A DNA stretch of 43,036 nt from Microcaldota archaeon (GTDB lineage Archaea > Micrarchaeota > Micrarchaeia > Micrarchaeales > Micrarchaeaceae): the NCBI GenBank assembly GCA_021787495.1, contig JAJYLX010000007.1, forward strand, positions 1 through 43,036, given 5' to 3'. The translations under genes were made by a program, and so were the position numbers. The notes beneath the pieces were generated by a model that saw only the letters and a list, made by a program, of their open reading frames with translations, was not told where the DNA came from and searched no databases. This document shows positions 14,602 to 23,117 of the stretch, piece by piece. Position 1 is the first letter of the stretch. Each line of letters starts with the position of its first letter.

Positions 14602-16251
14602 TCAGTCTGCCTCCCCTCCTGGCATGCCACCAGGAGCTCCCCCGGCCGGCCCCTTGCCCTTCGAGCTAATCATGTCGTCTATGCGCAGGATTATCTCGGC
14701 TGCCTCACTGGCGCTGTATATCGCCTGCTCCTTTATCCTGAGCGGCTCATACACGCCGAGCTTGTTCATGTCGCCTATCGCGTTCCTGAAAATGTCAACG
14801 CCATAGACTGTGCCGTCCTTGCTCCTGTGCCTGTTCCTGAGCTGCACGAGGGTGTCAATCGCGTCCATTCCCGCCGACTCGGAGAGCACCTTCGGGATTA
14901 TCTCGAGGGCGTCGGCGAACTTCTGTATCGCGAGCTGCTCTCTCCCGCCTATCGTGTTGGCGTAGCTCCTCAGCTTGTCGGCCAGGTCCACTTCGGTGGC
15001 GCCTCCCCCGAGCACGAACTTGCCGTCCTCGATGACGCTCGAAACCGCGCCTATGACGTCTGTCATGGAGCGCTCCGCCTCGTCGACGACCTGCTGCGTG
15101 CCGCCGCGTATGAATATGGTCACGCTCTTCGGGTTCTTGCAGTCCTCGACGAACGTCATCTGCTCGCCGGATATCTTGCGCTCCTCGACCAGCCCCGCGT
15201 ACCCGAGGTCCTTCTCGCTCAGGTCGTCCAGGCTAGTCACTATGCGTGCGCCCGTGGCCTTCGAGAGCTTCTCCATGTCGCTCTTCTTGACGCGCCTCAC
15301 GGCCAGTATGCCCGACTTCGCGAGGAAGTGCTGCGCGACGTCGTCGATGCCCTTCTGCGTGAAGATGGCCGTGGCCTTGGCCCTCGATATCTTCTCGACC
15401 ATATCCTTGAGCATGCGCTCCTCCTGCTGCAGGAACGCCTGCATCTGGTCGGGCGAGGTTATCTCTATCTTGGCGTCGACTTCGGTCTTCTCTATCTCGA
15501 GGGCAAGGTCGAGAAGGGCGATCTTCGCACTCTTGATTGACTTCGGCATGCCGGGGTGCGCAATCTCCTTGTCGATGAGCACGCCGCTTATGAACGTGGT
15601 GTCGCCGACCGTGCCGCCGGCCTTCTTCTCGACCTTTATCAGGTCGCGGTCTATGTAAGCGTTCCCCCTGGCATCCTTGTCCATGACCTGCTCGACCGAC
15701 TTTATGACTATCTTTGATAGCGCTGCCTTGGTGTCGTCGCTGCCCACGTTCTTCGAGCCCATCGAGACCATCGCTATCTTCTGCAGTATCGAGCTGTCGC
15801 TCGATTCTACCTTCTTCGACGTCTCGTGCAGCACCTCGGACGCCTTCTCCGCCGCTATCTTGTACCCCTTTATTATCGTGGACGGGTGGACACCCTGCTC
15901 AAGCAGCTCTCCGGCCCCCCTCAGGAGCTCGCCGGCGAGGATTACCACCGTGGTCGTGCCGTCCCCAGCCTCCTTGTCCTGCGTCTTCGCTATGTCCACC
16001 ATTATCTTCGCGACTGGGTGCTCGACGTTCATCTCCTCTAGGATCGTCGCACCGTCGTTCGTTATCGTTATGTCGCCGAGGTCGCTGACGAGCATCTTGT
16101 CCATGCCCTTTGGCCCGAGGGCCGATTTGACCGCGTTCGCGACCGCGATTCCGACCGCGATGTTGGTTCTCTGGGCGTCCCTTCCCAAAAGCCTTGTTGC
16201 CCCTTCTGGCAAATAAAGTACCTGTTGTCCGCCAAGCTGATTTTCTGGCAT
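14602..16251 (-). CDS. thsA: Thermosome subunit (group II chaperonin)
   Basis: A 549-aa archaeal chaperonin that folds proteins in an ATP-driven double ring. ATP-site motifs are ALGPKGMDKM (about 44-53), NDGATIL (about 65-71) and GDGTTTVV (about 97-104); the C-terminus has the Gly/Met-rich tail GGAPGGMPGGEAD. Length is typical. Upstream TATA-like elements lie at 16309-16327 and 16356-16371 (minus strand), and AAAAAAGGTGAAACA precedes the ATG as ribosome binding site. Its neighbour-in-function prefoldin beta is also in the window. Confidence 0.97.
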   Translation of the reverse strand: MPENQLGGQQVLYLPEGATRLLGRDAQRTNIAVGIAVANAVKSALGPKGMDKMLVSDLGDITITNDGATILEEMNVEHPVAKIMVDIAKTQDKEAGDGTTTVVILAGELLRGAGELLEQGVHPSTIIKGYKIAAEKASEVLHETSKKVESSDSSILQKIAMVSMGSKNVGSDDTKAALSKIVIKSVEQVMDKDARGNAYIDRDLIKVEKKAGGTVGDTTFISGVLIDKEIAHPGMPKSIKSAKIALLDLALEIEKTEVDAKIEITSPDQMQAFLQQEERMLKDMVEKISRAKATAIFTQKGIDDVAQHFLAKSGILAVRRVKKSDMEKLSKATGARIVTSLDDLSEKDLGYAGLVEERKISGEQMTFVEDCKNPKSVTIFIRGGTQQVVDEAERSMTDVIGAVSSVIEDGKFVLGGGATEVDLADKLRSYANTIGGREQLAIQKFADALEIIPKVLSESAGMDAIDTLVQLRNRHRSKDGTVYGVDIFRNAIGDMNKLGVYEPLRIKEQAIYSASEAAEIILRIDDMISSKGKGPAGGAPGGMPGGEAD

Positions 16252-16400
16252 TGTTTCACCTTTTTTGAATATTATGCTCGCTTTGCCCCAAATGACCGGT
16301 ACAAAAAGCTGTATATCTATATGCTCTCGGTAGTACGCTTTCTATAGGGCATAGAAAATATATAAATATAGCTGTCGCAGCCCGGTTCGCCCCAGCACCG

Positions 16401-17189
16401 CTATTTTGGCAGTTTCCCGGCTATGTCATCGAATACCTTTGCCATTTCGGCCAGCTCCAGCACGGGAACCTTCCCGGAATCGGAGAGGTCAGCCATCCTC
16501 CTGTCCGCCGGCACCCTGCCCATTATCTCGGCGCCAAGCGCCTTCGAGACCTCCTCCGTGCTGGGTGAGGGCCCCCCTTGGGACATGTTCTCCACCACGC
16601 CGAAGACATGCGCGCTGAGCCTTTTCGCCATCAGACCCGCTCTCATGGAGTTCACGCCCGCTATCCTCTGCGGCGTCGTGACGATTATGAACCCGTCGAG
16701 GTTGGCGACCTGCATTACCGTCAGAGGGGAATCGCTAGTGCCCGGCGGCAGGTCTACAATTAGGTAGTCAAGCTCCCCCCAGTCCGTGCTGCCAAGGAAG
16801 TCATACAGCATCTTTGCTATTAGGGGGCCCCTCCAGATGATTGGGCTCTTCGCGTCGTCGACCAGCATGGCGGTGGAAGCGACCTTTACGCCGTCCTTCT
16901 CGAGCGGCTTCAGCGGGAGGGTCTCGCTCTGCATCCTGCCTTCCAAGCCGAGGAACATCGGCAGGTTGGGGCAGTCTATGTCAGCGTCCAGCAGGCCGAC
17001 CCTGTAGCCATTCCTCTGCAGGGCGAAGGCGAGGTTTACCGCTACGGTCGTCTTCCCTACGCCGCCCTTTGCGCTATAGACCCCTATCTTGTTCCTTATT
17101 TTTGAGAGCTTCTCCCTTATCGCGGCCTGGTGCCTCAACACGCCCCCGAATGAGGGATGCGCCTGGGCCTCTGGATTTCCCCTTTCCAT
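16401..17189 (-). CDS. Mrp/ApbC-type P-loop ATPase
   Basis: A 262-aa ATPase of the Mrp/NBP35 branch of the MinD family, proteins that carry and transfer Fe-S clusters. It has the deviant Walker A YSAKGGVGKTT (about 38-48), DADIDCPNLP (about 68-77), and the signature DLPPGTSD (about 148-155). The C-terminal CxxC that binds the bridging cluster in typical Mrp is absent: the segment after VVENMS reads QGGPSPSTEEV. It may work differently or need a partner. It lies 24 nt downstream of the flippase-like gene on the same strand. Confidence 0.88.
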   Translation of the reverse strand: MERGNPEAQAHPSFGGVLRHQAAIREKLSKIRNKIGVYSAKGGVGKTTVAVNLAFALQRNGYRVGLLDADIDCPNLPMFLGLEGRMQSETLPLKPLEKDGVKVASTAMLVDDAKSPIIWRGPLIAKMLYDFLGSTDWGELDYLIVDLPPGTSDSPLTVMQVANLDGFIIVTTPQRIAGVNSMRAGLMAKRLSAHVFGVVENMSQGGPSPSTEEVSKALGAEIMGRVPADRRMADLSDSGKVPVLELAEMAKVFDDIAGKLPK

Positions 17190-17213
17190 GGTAGCACTTC
17201 CGCATGCGCGCCT

Positions 17214-18290
17214 TTATTTTGTTGCACCGCCGGGTTTTACCTTCTTGCCATGCCTGCGCGGCTCCCAGAACCTGAACGTGTAGAACAGGAAGGCCGTTCC
17301 GAGCAGGACGCCGAACCATATCGTCGCTATGCGCGTGAGTATCGTGGCGGCGGCTGCAGCAGCCGTGGATATCCCGAACGTGGAGACGAGCAGCGCGAGC
17401 ATCGTCACGTCCGTCGTGCCTATCGTGCCCGGCACGAGCGAGAGTATCCCGACCACGGTCGAGACCACGAAGACGAGCAGTGCCGGCAGTATCGTGGCCT
17501 TTATCCCGAGGCCGAGCAGCACCAGGTAGAGCGAAACGCTGTTTAGGAACGCTGACGGAAGGCTGAACAGCATCGACACGAGGTAGACCCTGTGGTTGTT
17601 CAGCTTGGTCTGCGCGGCGAAGTACTCCTCCCCGTACGTCGCGAGCAGCTCGCTGAACCTGCCGCGCAGCACGTGCCGCTTTATGGCGTTGAACAGCCAC
17701 GGGCTGAGTATGAACAAGAACGGGAAGAGCAGAAGGACGTCGACGAGAAGTATTATCGGCAGGTAGTTTATGAACAGGAGCCCCATTATCAGGCTGAGGG
17801 CTATGAACCCGAGGTAATCAGTGAAGATGTCGACGCTGACTATCGGCAGCACGCCCATGAACTTCTTCTTGGAGGCCCTCTTTAGCGTGTACGCGGCGAC
17901 GACCCTGCCGACCCTGCCCGGCGTCAGTTCCATAGAGTAGAGCGACATGTATGCGGAGAAGTTCGTGCTGACGGGTATGTCTATGCCGAGCGTCTTCAGA
18001 TAGTAGCGCCACTTGAAGAAGCTGATGAGATACCCGCCGAATACGGCAGCCATCGCCGCCAGGACATATAGCGGATCGACGGATGCGACCATCGCGGCGA
18101 CGGCGCTTATTCCGCCGCTGGAGAAGATCGCTATGCCTACGAACACCGCTATGCTTATCGAGAGCATTATGGCTATGAACGTCCTGGCGGTGCGTATCAG
18201 CCGGAAGTACCTTTTCCTATCCAGCTTCTTCTGGTGCTGTATAAGCTCCCAGAACGAGCCTCTTGACTTCATGCCATGCACCTGCCGCAC
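17214..18290 (-). CDS. LPG-synthase-TM/AglD-like membrane protein (UPF0104)
   Basis: A protein of up to 358 aa with about eight transmembrane segments, starting around residues 38, 67, 155, 175, 225, 248 and 290. It contains the family pattern YMSLYSMELTPGRVGRVVAAY (as residues about 118-137) and LSLVPGTIGTTDVTMLALL (about 277-295) of PF03706, found in lysylphosphatidylglycerol synthase membrane domains and in archaeal AglD-type glycosylation proteins. With the downstream Mrp and the upstream UDP-galactopyranose mutase and GT2 genes, a role in lipid-linked glycan transport or decoration is likely. The GTG at 18290 has GGAGG upstream; ATG at 18272 is an alternative. Confidence 0.85.
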   Translation of the reverse strand: MRQVHGMKSRGSFWELIQHQKKLDRKRYFRLIRTARTFIAIMLSISIAVFVGIAIFSSGGISAVAAMVASVDPLYVLAAMAAVFGGYLISFFKWRYYLKTLGIDIPVSTNFSAYMSLYSMELTPGRVGRVVAAYTLKRASKKKFMGVLPIVSVDIFTDYLGFIALSLIMGLLFINYLPIILLVDVLLLFPFLFILSPWLFNAIKRHVLRGRFSELLATYGEEYFAAQTKLNNHRVYLVSMLFSLPSAFLNSVSLYLVLLGLGIKATILPALLVFVVSTVVGILSLVPGTIGTTDVTMLALLVSTFGISTAAAAAATILTRIATIWFGVLLGTAFLFYTFRFWEPRRHGKKVKPGGATK

Positions 18291-18325
18291 ATGCCCGATC
18301 GCCTCCTATAAGTCGCACCATAGGT

Positions 18326-19435
18326 TTATACCTGTTGCTCGAGCTCGCCGAGCAGCTTTCTCGAGAGCTTCAGCGCGGACGCCACGGCTTGGTCCATATT
18401 ATAGTACTTGAACTCTGCGAGGCGGCCGACAAACGAGGCGTCCGCCAGCGCGTCGGCCTCCTCCCTGTACCTCTCATAGAGGGCCTTGTCCTGCCCGGTC
18501 ATCATCGGATAGTACGGCTCCCCGTCGCCTGTGGGATACTCGTTCTGCACGGTGGTCTTCGCATGCTTCTGGCCTGTGAGGTACTTGAACTCCGTAGACT
18601 TTGTGTAGCCGACTTCCGCGCTCGGGTAGTTCACGACGCCCGCTGGCTGGTGCACCTCCTCGTCGTACGTCCTGGACTCGAACCTTATCGACCTGTAGCC
18701 CAGGCGGCCGTACTTGTAGTCGAAGAAGTAGTCTATCGGGCCGGTGTAGACGACGTGCCCGTAGCGCTCGCGGCCGGCCACGTCCTTGTAGTCCGTATTG
18801 AGGCGCAGGGTTATGTTCCCGCTTGAGAGCATCCTTGCCACCATGCGCGCGTAGCCGTCGCGCGGCATCACCTGGTGCGTGTCTCCGAAGTACCTGTCGT
18901 CTTCGTCCAGCCGCACGGGTATGCGCAGCGTCACCTCCGGGCTCAGGACGCTCGGGTCCACCCCCCATTGCTTCCTGGTATAGTGCTTGAACATCTTCTC
19001 GTAGAGGTCCGGGCCGACCTTCGAAAGCACCACATCCTCGGCGCTCCTGATCTCAAGCCCATTGACCCTCACGCGCTCCAGGTAGCCCGCCACGTCCGAC
19101 TCGCTCTTGAGGTCGAGGCCGTACAGCCTGTTTATCGTGGTCCGGTTTATTGGGACCGGGACGTAATCGCCGCCTACGCGCGAGAGCACCCGGTGCTCGT
19201 AGCCGCGCCATTCCGTGAACCTGGATAGGTAGTCGAAGACCTCCTTCGAGTTCGTGTGGAAGACGTGCGCCCCGTACCTGTGCACCAGTATGCCGTGTTC
19301 GTCGTACTCATCGTAGGCGTTGCCGCCTATGTGGCTCCTCTTCTCGACGAGAAGGACCTTCCTGCCGCGGCTGGCGAGCCTCTCGGCCACGGTGGAGCCG
19401 GACAGCCCCGCTCCGACCACTAGGAAATCGTACTC
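18326..19435 (-). CDS. glf: UDP-galactopyranose mutase
   Basis: A 369-aa flavoprotein that converts UDP-galactopyranose to UDP-galactofuranose. The FAD-binding Rossmann start is DFLVVGAGLSGSTVAERL (4-21), followed by VEKRSHIGGNAYDEY (about 31-45) and RYGAHVFHTN (about 54-63), all typical of GLF. KHYTRKQWG (about 173-181) and the C-terminal DQALASALKLSRKLL-like helix also fit. The ATG at 19435 is chosen; a TATA box (CATATATAAATATC, about 19470-19483, minus strand) makes the upstream TTG unlikely. Neighbouring genes for a GT2 transferase and a flippase-like protein suggest a galactofuranose-containing surface glycan. Confidence 0.94.
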   Translation of the reverse strand, partial: EYDFLVVGAGLSGSTVAERLASRGRKVLLVEKRSHIGGNAYDEYDEHGILVHRYGAHVFHTNSKEVFDYLSRFTEWRGYEHRVLSRVGGDYVPVPINRTTINRLYGLDLKSESDVAGYLERVRVNGLEIRSAEDVVLSKVGPDLYEKMFKHYTRKQWGVDPSVLSPEVTLRIPVRLDEDDRYFGDTHQVMPRDGYARMVARMLSSGNITLRLNTDYKDVAGRERYGHVVYTGPIDYFFDYKYGRLGYRSIRFESRTYDEEVHQPAGVVNYPSAEVGYTKSTEFKYLTGQKHAKTTVQNEYPTGDGEPYYPMMTGQDKALYERYREEADALADASFVGRLAEFKYYNMDQAVASALKLSRKLLGELEQQV

Positions 19436-19481
19436 CATTAAAACAAGCCTTTCTAATCTCTTTTTCAATAGATATTTATAT

Positions 19482-19553
19482 ATGAAGATTCTGTTTGTAA
19501 CAGGCTGCTTTGCCCTAAGTGGAGGATCTGCATGGGTGATGGCTCACCGATGA
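19482..19553 (+). pseudogene. Possible relic of a glycosyltransferase N-terminus, 23 codons
   Basis: An ATG at 19482 opens 23 codons reading MKILFVTGCFALSGGSAWVM... before TGA. This resembles the first strand and glycine-rich loop of GT4-type transferases (MKILFV...GG). It overlaps the start of the GT2 gene in another frame. It may be the remains of a glycosyltransferase displaced by the GT2 gene, or a chance reading frame. Confidence 0.2.
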
Positions 19554-20272
19554 TAAGCGTAATAGTGCCGGCGCACAACGAGGAATTGTGCATAGGGGAG
19601 ACGCTCAGGCGCATACGCGGGCAGGGCTTCAGGGACTATGAGCTTGTGGTGGTGAACAACGCCAGCACCGACAGGACCGGGGAGATAGCCGGCAGGTATG
19701 CGAGGGTCATCAACGAGCCGACGAAGGGCCTCAGCAGGGCCAGGAACACGGGCGCGAGGAACGCGCGCGGCGAGGTCCTCTTCTTCATGGACGCGGACAC
19801 CTACCTCTATGACGGCACGCTCGGTGCGATAGGAAGGGTGTTCGGCGACGGGAGCGTGGCCGTGGCCAGCGGCCCGATCAGGCCGATAGAGAGGCTCGGC
19901 GCGGCTAAGAGGCTGACATTCGCGGCCTCGTTCAACTGGATGCTCCACATGTCGGTGTTCGTGCGCAGACCGTATTTCGCGGGCAACAACCTCGCCATAA
20001 GGAGGAGTGCGTTCGAGGGCGCTGGGGGCTTCAACGAGTCCATGAGGACCTGCGAGGACGGGGACATGACGAAGCGCGCGAGCGGGTTCGGCAAGGCGGT
20101 GTACGACAGCGGCATAATGGTCAGGACCAGCGCGCGCAGGATAATTGACTGGGGCGCCGGCAGGTACATCAGGTTCGGCGTGGGCCTCATGTTCAGCTAC
20201 TTCGTCCTGGGGAGGGCCAAGGCGACATACGGCGAGGTGCGCGGGCCGGCTGAGGGGAACCCCCGACCATAG
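19532..20272 (+). CDS. Family 2 glycosyltransferase
   Basis: A 246-aa GT-A fold transferase: MISVIVPAHNEE (about 7-18), VVVNNASTDRTGEIA (about 44-58), GLSRARNTGARNARG (about 70-84), the DxD-type FFMDADT (about 88-94), the acceptor segment AGNNLAIRRSAFEGAGGFNE, and CEDGDMTKR (about 174-182) with the probable catalytic acid. Only weak hydrophobicity near the C-terminus (GVGLMFSYFVLGR) suggests membrane association. A good ribosome binding site, GGAGG, lies 6 nt before the ATG at 19532; ATG at 19550 is an alternative. It is divergent from glf and probably uses nucleotide sugars in the same surface glycan route. Confidence 0.9.
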   Translation: MGDGSPMISVIVPAHNEELCIGETLRRIRGQGFRDYELVVVNNASTDRTGEIAGRYARVINEPTKGLSRARNTGARNARGEVLFFMDADTYLYDGTLGAIGRVFGDGSVAVASGPIRPIERLGAAKRLTFAASFNWMLHMSVFVRRPYFAGNNLAIRRSAFEGAGGFNESMRTCEDGDMTKRASGFGKAVYDSGIMVRTSARRIIDWGAGRYIRFGVGLMFSYFVLGRAKATYGEVRGPAEGNPRP

Positions 20273-20318
20273 TCCTTTTTATATTTAATGGTTCAGAATA
20301 CTCTAAAAGGTGCTTTTT

Positions 20319-20669
20319 GTGAAAATAAGCGAGCTTAAAGCTGGCGCCAGCAATGTCAGCGTACAGGCAAAGGTTGTAAAGAAGGAGGATCCCAGGGAGG
20401 TCGTGACCAAATTCGGGAAGAGACTGAGCGTCGCGAACATCACGCTTGAGGATGACTCTGGGCAGATACCGATGTCCCTGTGGGGCAACGACATAGGGAA
20501 GGTAAGCCTGGGCGACACTATAGAAGTCAGCAACGCATACGTGAGCGAATTCAGGGGAGCACCGCAGCTTTCGACCGGCAGGTTCGGCAAGATAGAGGTC
20601 ATCGAGAAGGGCGAGGGGGGCAGCTCCGAGGAATCGGAGGACGGGTTCTCTGGAGACATAGAAGAGTGA
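20319..20669 (+). CDS. OB-fold single-stranded nucleic acid-binding protein (SSB/RPA-like)
   Basis: A 116-aa protein with one OB fold (about 1-95: VKISELKAGASNVSVQAKVV, LSVANITLEDDSGQIPMSLWG, LGDTIEVSNAYVSEFRG, QLSTGRFGKIEVI) and an acidic, Ser/Gly-rich tail (EGGSSEESEDGFSGDIEE). This arrangement resembles crenarchaeal-type SSB and archaeal RPA-like proteins, whose acidic tails bind partner proteins. The GTG at 20319 is chosen: a TATA box (TTTTTATATTTAA, about 20276-20288) and GGTG at 20309-20312 fit it. Function in replication or repair is inferred from the fold. Confidence 0.85.
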   Translation: MKISELKAGASNVSVQAKVVKKEDPREVVTKFGKRLSVANITLEDDSGQIPMSLWGNDIGKVSLGDTIEVSNAYVSEFRGAPQLSTGRFGKIEVIEKGEGGSSEESEDGFSGDIEE

Positions 20670-20681
20670 TTCCGGTTTGAC

Positions 20682-20703
20682 AATGCCGGCAACGCCCGGC
20701 ATT
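20682..20703. terminator. Hairpin between convergent genes
   Basis: A perfect 8-bp stem, AATGCCGG (20682-20689) with CCGGCATT (20696-20703), lies 13 nt after the stop of the OB-fold gene. It is between two convergent genes and could terminate or stabilise either transcript. No T tract follows, so function is uncertain. Confidence 0.35.
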
Positions 20704-20762
20704 ACCCATGTTCTTCACCCCGTAGCGCCGGCTCCTTTGGCTGTTCGTTCCTTGGCGCGGGG

Positions 20763-21557
20763 TCACTGCGTCTTCTGTATTATCTGGACGTACGGCAGCG
20801 AGCATACCGGCGCGGTGTTGTTTATCTCCCTGCATATCTCTGCGGTGTAGATGTTTGCCTCTCCGATTATGGCCTGGCTTATCGGGGAGTCCTGCTGCTC
20901 TATCTGTGACATTATCTGTCCCCAGGTCATGCCATTTATCAGTGTCGGCAGGAAGGCCGATCCCAAGGCGACCGAAGCGTTCCCGAAATCGGCGAACGGC
21001 ACGCTTCCGTGCGGGTCGTTCTGCTGCAGTATCACCTGCTCGCCTGGTGTCATGTTCTGCAGCGGCGGATAGTTGTTGGTCGTCGCATTGAGCTTGTTCG
21101 TGGTCAGCTCCACCGGCCTGAAGTAGATGTAGCTGCTGGAGTAAGGTGCGTTGTAGAAAGTGAACGTAGGCGTGCTGGGGGCGTAATCGGTCGCGGATGA
21201 GGTCATATAGCGCAGCGTGGAGAAGTTTCCGAACCGCATCAGTGCGAGCGCCATGCCCCACCTGAACGACGCGCAGTACGGGCAGTACTCCGCGCCTATG
21301 TAGAGCACCTCCGGTTTGCCGTTGTATTCCAACGGCGTCGAGTTTGCCGCAGGTGTGATGACCTTCACCACGGCGGTCGCCGTCGCGGCAAGGGTCTGGT
21401 TGTTCGCTATCGCATACAGCCTCGACATAGTCGTCGAGTTGACGGCCACGTTGTCGTAGTCGACAAGGGACTGCGCGGGCTGCGGGCTGTTCAGCAGGAA
21501 GACGGCTATCCCGGCTACTATCGCGATTGCCGCGACTGCATATATGAGCCTGTTCAT
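20763..21557 (-). CDS. Secreted/anchored DUF929 thioredoxin-like protein (CPYC)
   Basis: A 264-aa protein with an N-terminal hydrophobic helix (about 4-22) that serves as signal anchor, so the rest is outside the cell. It matches the archaeal DUF929 family: [21 protein letters not shown] (within about 78-99) holds a thioredoxin-type CPYC, and [20 protein letters not shown] is the second family segment. Two more Cys (about 240 and 249) lie near the end. A role in thiol-disulfide exchange of surface proteins is likely, and several Cys-bearing surface proteins are encoded nearby. A TATA box (ATTTATATTCG, about 21587-21597) and GTGAGGGT precede the ATG. Confidence 0.88.
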   Translation of the reverse strand: MNRLIYAVAAIAIVAGIAVFLLNSPQPAQSLVDYDNVAVNSTTMSRLYAIANNQTLAATATAVVKVITPAANSTPLEYNGKPEVLYIGAEYCPYCASFRWGMALALMRFGNFSTLRYMTSSATDYAPSTPTFTFYNAPYSSSYIYFRPVELTTNKLNATTNNYPPLQNMTPGEQVILQQNDPHGSVPFADFGNASVALGSAFLPTLINGMTWGQIMSQIEQQDSPISQAIIGEANIYTAEICREINNTAPVCSLPYVQIIQKTQ

Positions 21558-21625
21558 ACCCTCACGCTAGCGTTGCTCAAAGAACGAATATAAATGTTGG
21601 TCACGCAATACTGATTGCCGATTAC

Positions 21626-21766
21626 GGGGTTGTAGCGTAACCTGGCAGCGCAGCAGGCTCCAGATGTTCAGAAAAATGTTATGAGCCGTTGGCGATGATT
21701 TGGATCTGGAATTCAGATTCGATATGAAGTAACCTGCTGATCCGGGTTCGAATCCCGGCAACCCCA
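21626..21766 (+). tRNA. tRNA-Trp (CCA) with 68-nt intron
   Basis: Exons 21626-21663 and 21732-21766 fold to a cloverleaf: acceptor GGGGTTG/CAACCCC, D arm GCGT/GCGC, anticodon stem GCAGG/CCTGC with loop CTCCAGA (anticodon CCA at 21660-21662), T stem CCGGG/CCCGG with loop TTCGAAT, discriminator A. The intron (21664-21731) follows position 37, the canonical archaeal site; its exact edges rest on exon conservation, because the bulge-helix-bulge I can draw is imperfect. The intron has an internal hairpin (ATCTG/CAGAT). Confidence 0.9.
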
Positions 21767-21936
21767 ACCAACGTAAAGTTAGGATTTGGTACAGACCTTC
21801 GCAATCTGGCTCCTGGGCCCGCTTTCCTTGCGGACGAAAAGCGTGTTTGCCATTATTGCAATGCCGCTTACAACCTTTATAACGATATGTGCCGTTTATA
21901 CGCACTATTTTATTGCTTTGTTGGCCAGATCCATGC

Positions 21937-22098
21937 ATGGAAACCGATGGATACGTCTGTAGGATATGCGGCCTCCATTACAAAAGCAAGGAACTATCAG
22001 AGAAGTGCTATCTGTGGTGTTCAAAGCATGACAGCTGCGATTTAGAGGTGGCAAGGCAGTCGATAGAAGCCACCCGTCGCAGAGCCGATAAGAACTGA
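21937..22098 (+). CDS. Small zinc-finger-like protein, 53 aa
   Basis: The protein starts METDGYVCRICGLHYKSKEL and continues with a second Cys cluster, KCYLWCSKHDSC. The CxxC ... C-x3-C-x5-C pattern suggests a zinc site. Similar short proteins, with the shape YxCxxCGLxYxxKxxAxxCxxWCxxxxSC, are widespread in archaea and some bacteria, with no known function. A TATA-like ACCTTTATAACG lies about 60 bp upstream and a second TTTATACG about 45 bp upstream. The end is charged and helical (RQSIEATRRRADKN). Confidence 0.7.
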   Translation: METDGYVCRICGLHYKSKELSEKCYLWCSKHDSCDLEVARQSIEATRRRADKN

Positions 22099-22178
22099 TA
22101 ATGAGATTTTTAGCTTACTGCCTTTCTTCCTCGTGGTACTGGAGAAGGACTTCTAATGGACGTCGGGAGGTAGAGCCA

Positions 22179-23036
22179 TCACCCTTGGAATACGGACCTC
22201 AGCAGCAGGGGGGCGTGGCCCGCCTCGCGCAGCCTCCTTACCGCGTAGTCCGCCCATTCCTCGCCGAACGGCATGTAGATGTTTACATCCTCGCCCGCAT
22301 CTGAAAGCTCCTTGGCGAGGCGCGGCCTTATCCCGTTCAGCATGCCGAACTGCAGTCTCTTGCCGCTCCTCCTTTCCAGCCTGATGGCGGCGGAGGTCAG
22401 GTAATCGTCGTGCGTGGCCACCATGACGGCTCCGCGGTGCCCCACGCAGCACTCCATCATCGCAACGTAGTTTCTCCTGACGGCGTTCCTGCCCCCGTAG
22501 GCTAAGTTCTCAGGCTCGGTGTAGGCGCCCTTGACGATCCTCACGCTGCCGCCCATCCCCATCACCCTTTCCGCATCCTTGAGACTTCTCCTCAGCTTAG
22601 CCTGTAGGCAGACGCCGACGTTCCTGTGCCGCCCCAGGACCGCAAGGTACGCCCTTATCGTGGCGTCCACGCACCTGTATTCCTCCATGTCAACCCACAC
22701 GAAGTATCCGAGCCTTCCAGCCGCGGAGGCGACCTTGGCGCAGTTGCGAACCAGCTCCGCCTCGCCCTCCAGCAGACCGAGCTGCGTGGGCTTCACAGAT
22801 ATGCTGCCAATTACGCGCGCGCTTTTCATTTCGGGAAGGAGTGACAGGTACCTGCCCACGCTCTTCTCCACGTCGCGTTCCTTTCCATAGGCCTCTCCCA
22901 GGTAGTTGAGTATTGCCCCTTCCCCGATTACATTCGCCTCCTTGGCGCGGAGTATTGCCTCGCCGGCAGTCCTTCCGGCTATCCATTTCCTCGCGAATGC
23001 GAACCCTATCCCGTCTAGCGCCACCATCGCATCCAC
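22179..23036 (-). CDS. Proline dehydrogenase
   Basis: A 285-aa protein with the FAD-dependent proline dehydrogenase barrel: GEGAILNYLGEAYG (about 38-51), SVKPTQLGL (about 81-89), VDMEEYRCVDATI (about 113-125), the signature VRIVKGAYTEP (about 166-176), VATHDDYLTSAA (about 205-216) and the C-terminal YMPFGEEWADYAVRRLREA, with the Arg pair that binds the substrate carboxylate. It oxidises L-proline to pyrroline-5-carboxylate and passes electrons to quinone or another acceptor. No P5C dehydrogenase is nearby. A GTG at 23036 is used; ATG at 23027 is also possible. Confidence 0.9.
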   Translation of the reverse strand: MDAMVALDGIGFAFARKWIAGRTAGEAILRAKEANVIGEGAILNYLGEAYGKERDVEKSVGRYLSLLPEMKSARVIGSISVKPTQLGLLEGEAELVRNCAKVASAAGRLGYFVWVDMEEYRCVDATIRAYLAVLGRHRNVGVCLQAKLRRSLKDAERVMGMGGSVRIVKGAYTEPENLAYGGRNAVRRNYVAMMECCVGHRGAVMVATHDDYLTSAAIRLERRSGKRLQFGMLNGIRPRLAKELSDAGEDVNIYMPFGEEWADYAVRRLREAGHAPLLLRSVFQG

Positions 23037-23117
23037 GCACGTGCCATTACTTTACTTACCCATAATGGATAGCAGCGAATATTAAGACGACTGACAAAGC
23101 AGTGTAGCGGTGGCACA

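Noticed and set aside
21567-21938. Open frame antisense to tRNA-Trp
   Set aside because: It runs through the tRNA exons and intron on the opposite strand; the translation is not protein-like.
22099-22178. Small gene or RNA between the zinc-finger gene and proline dehydrogenase
   Set aside because: No ORF with a start signal, hairpin or promoter of note is seen in these 80 bases.
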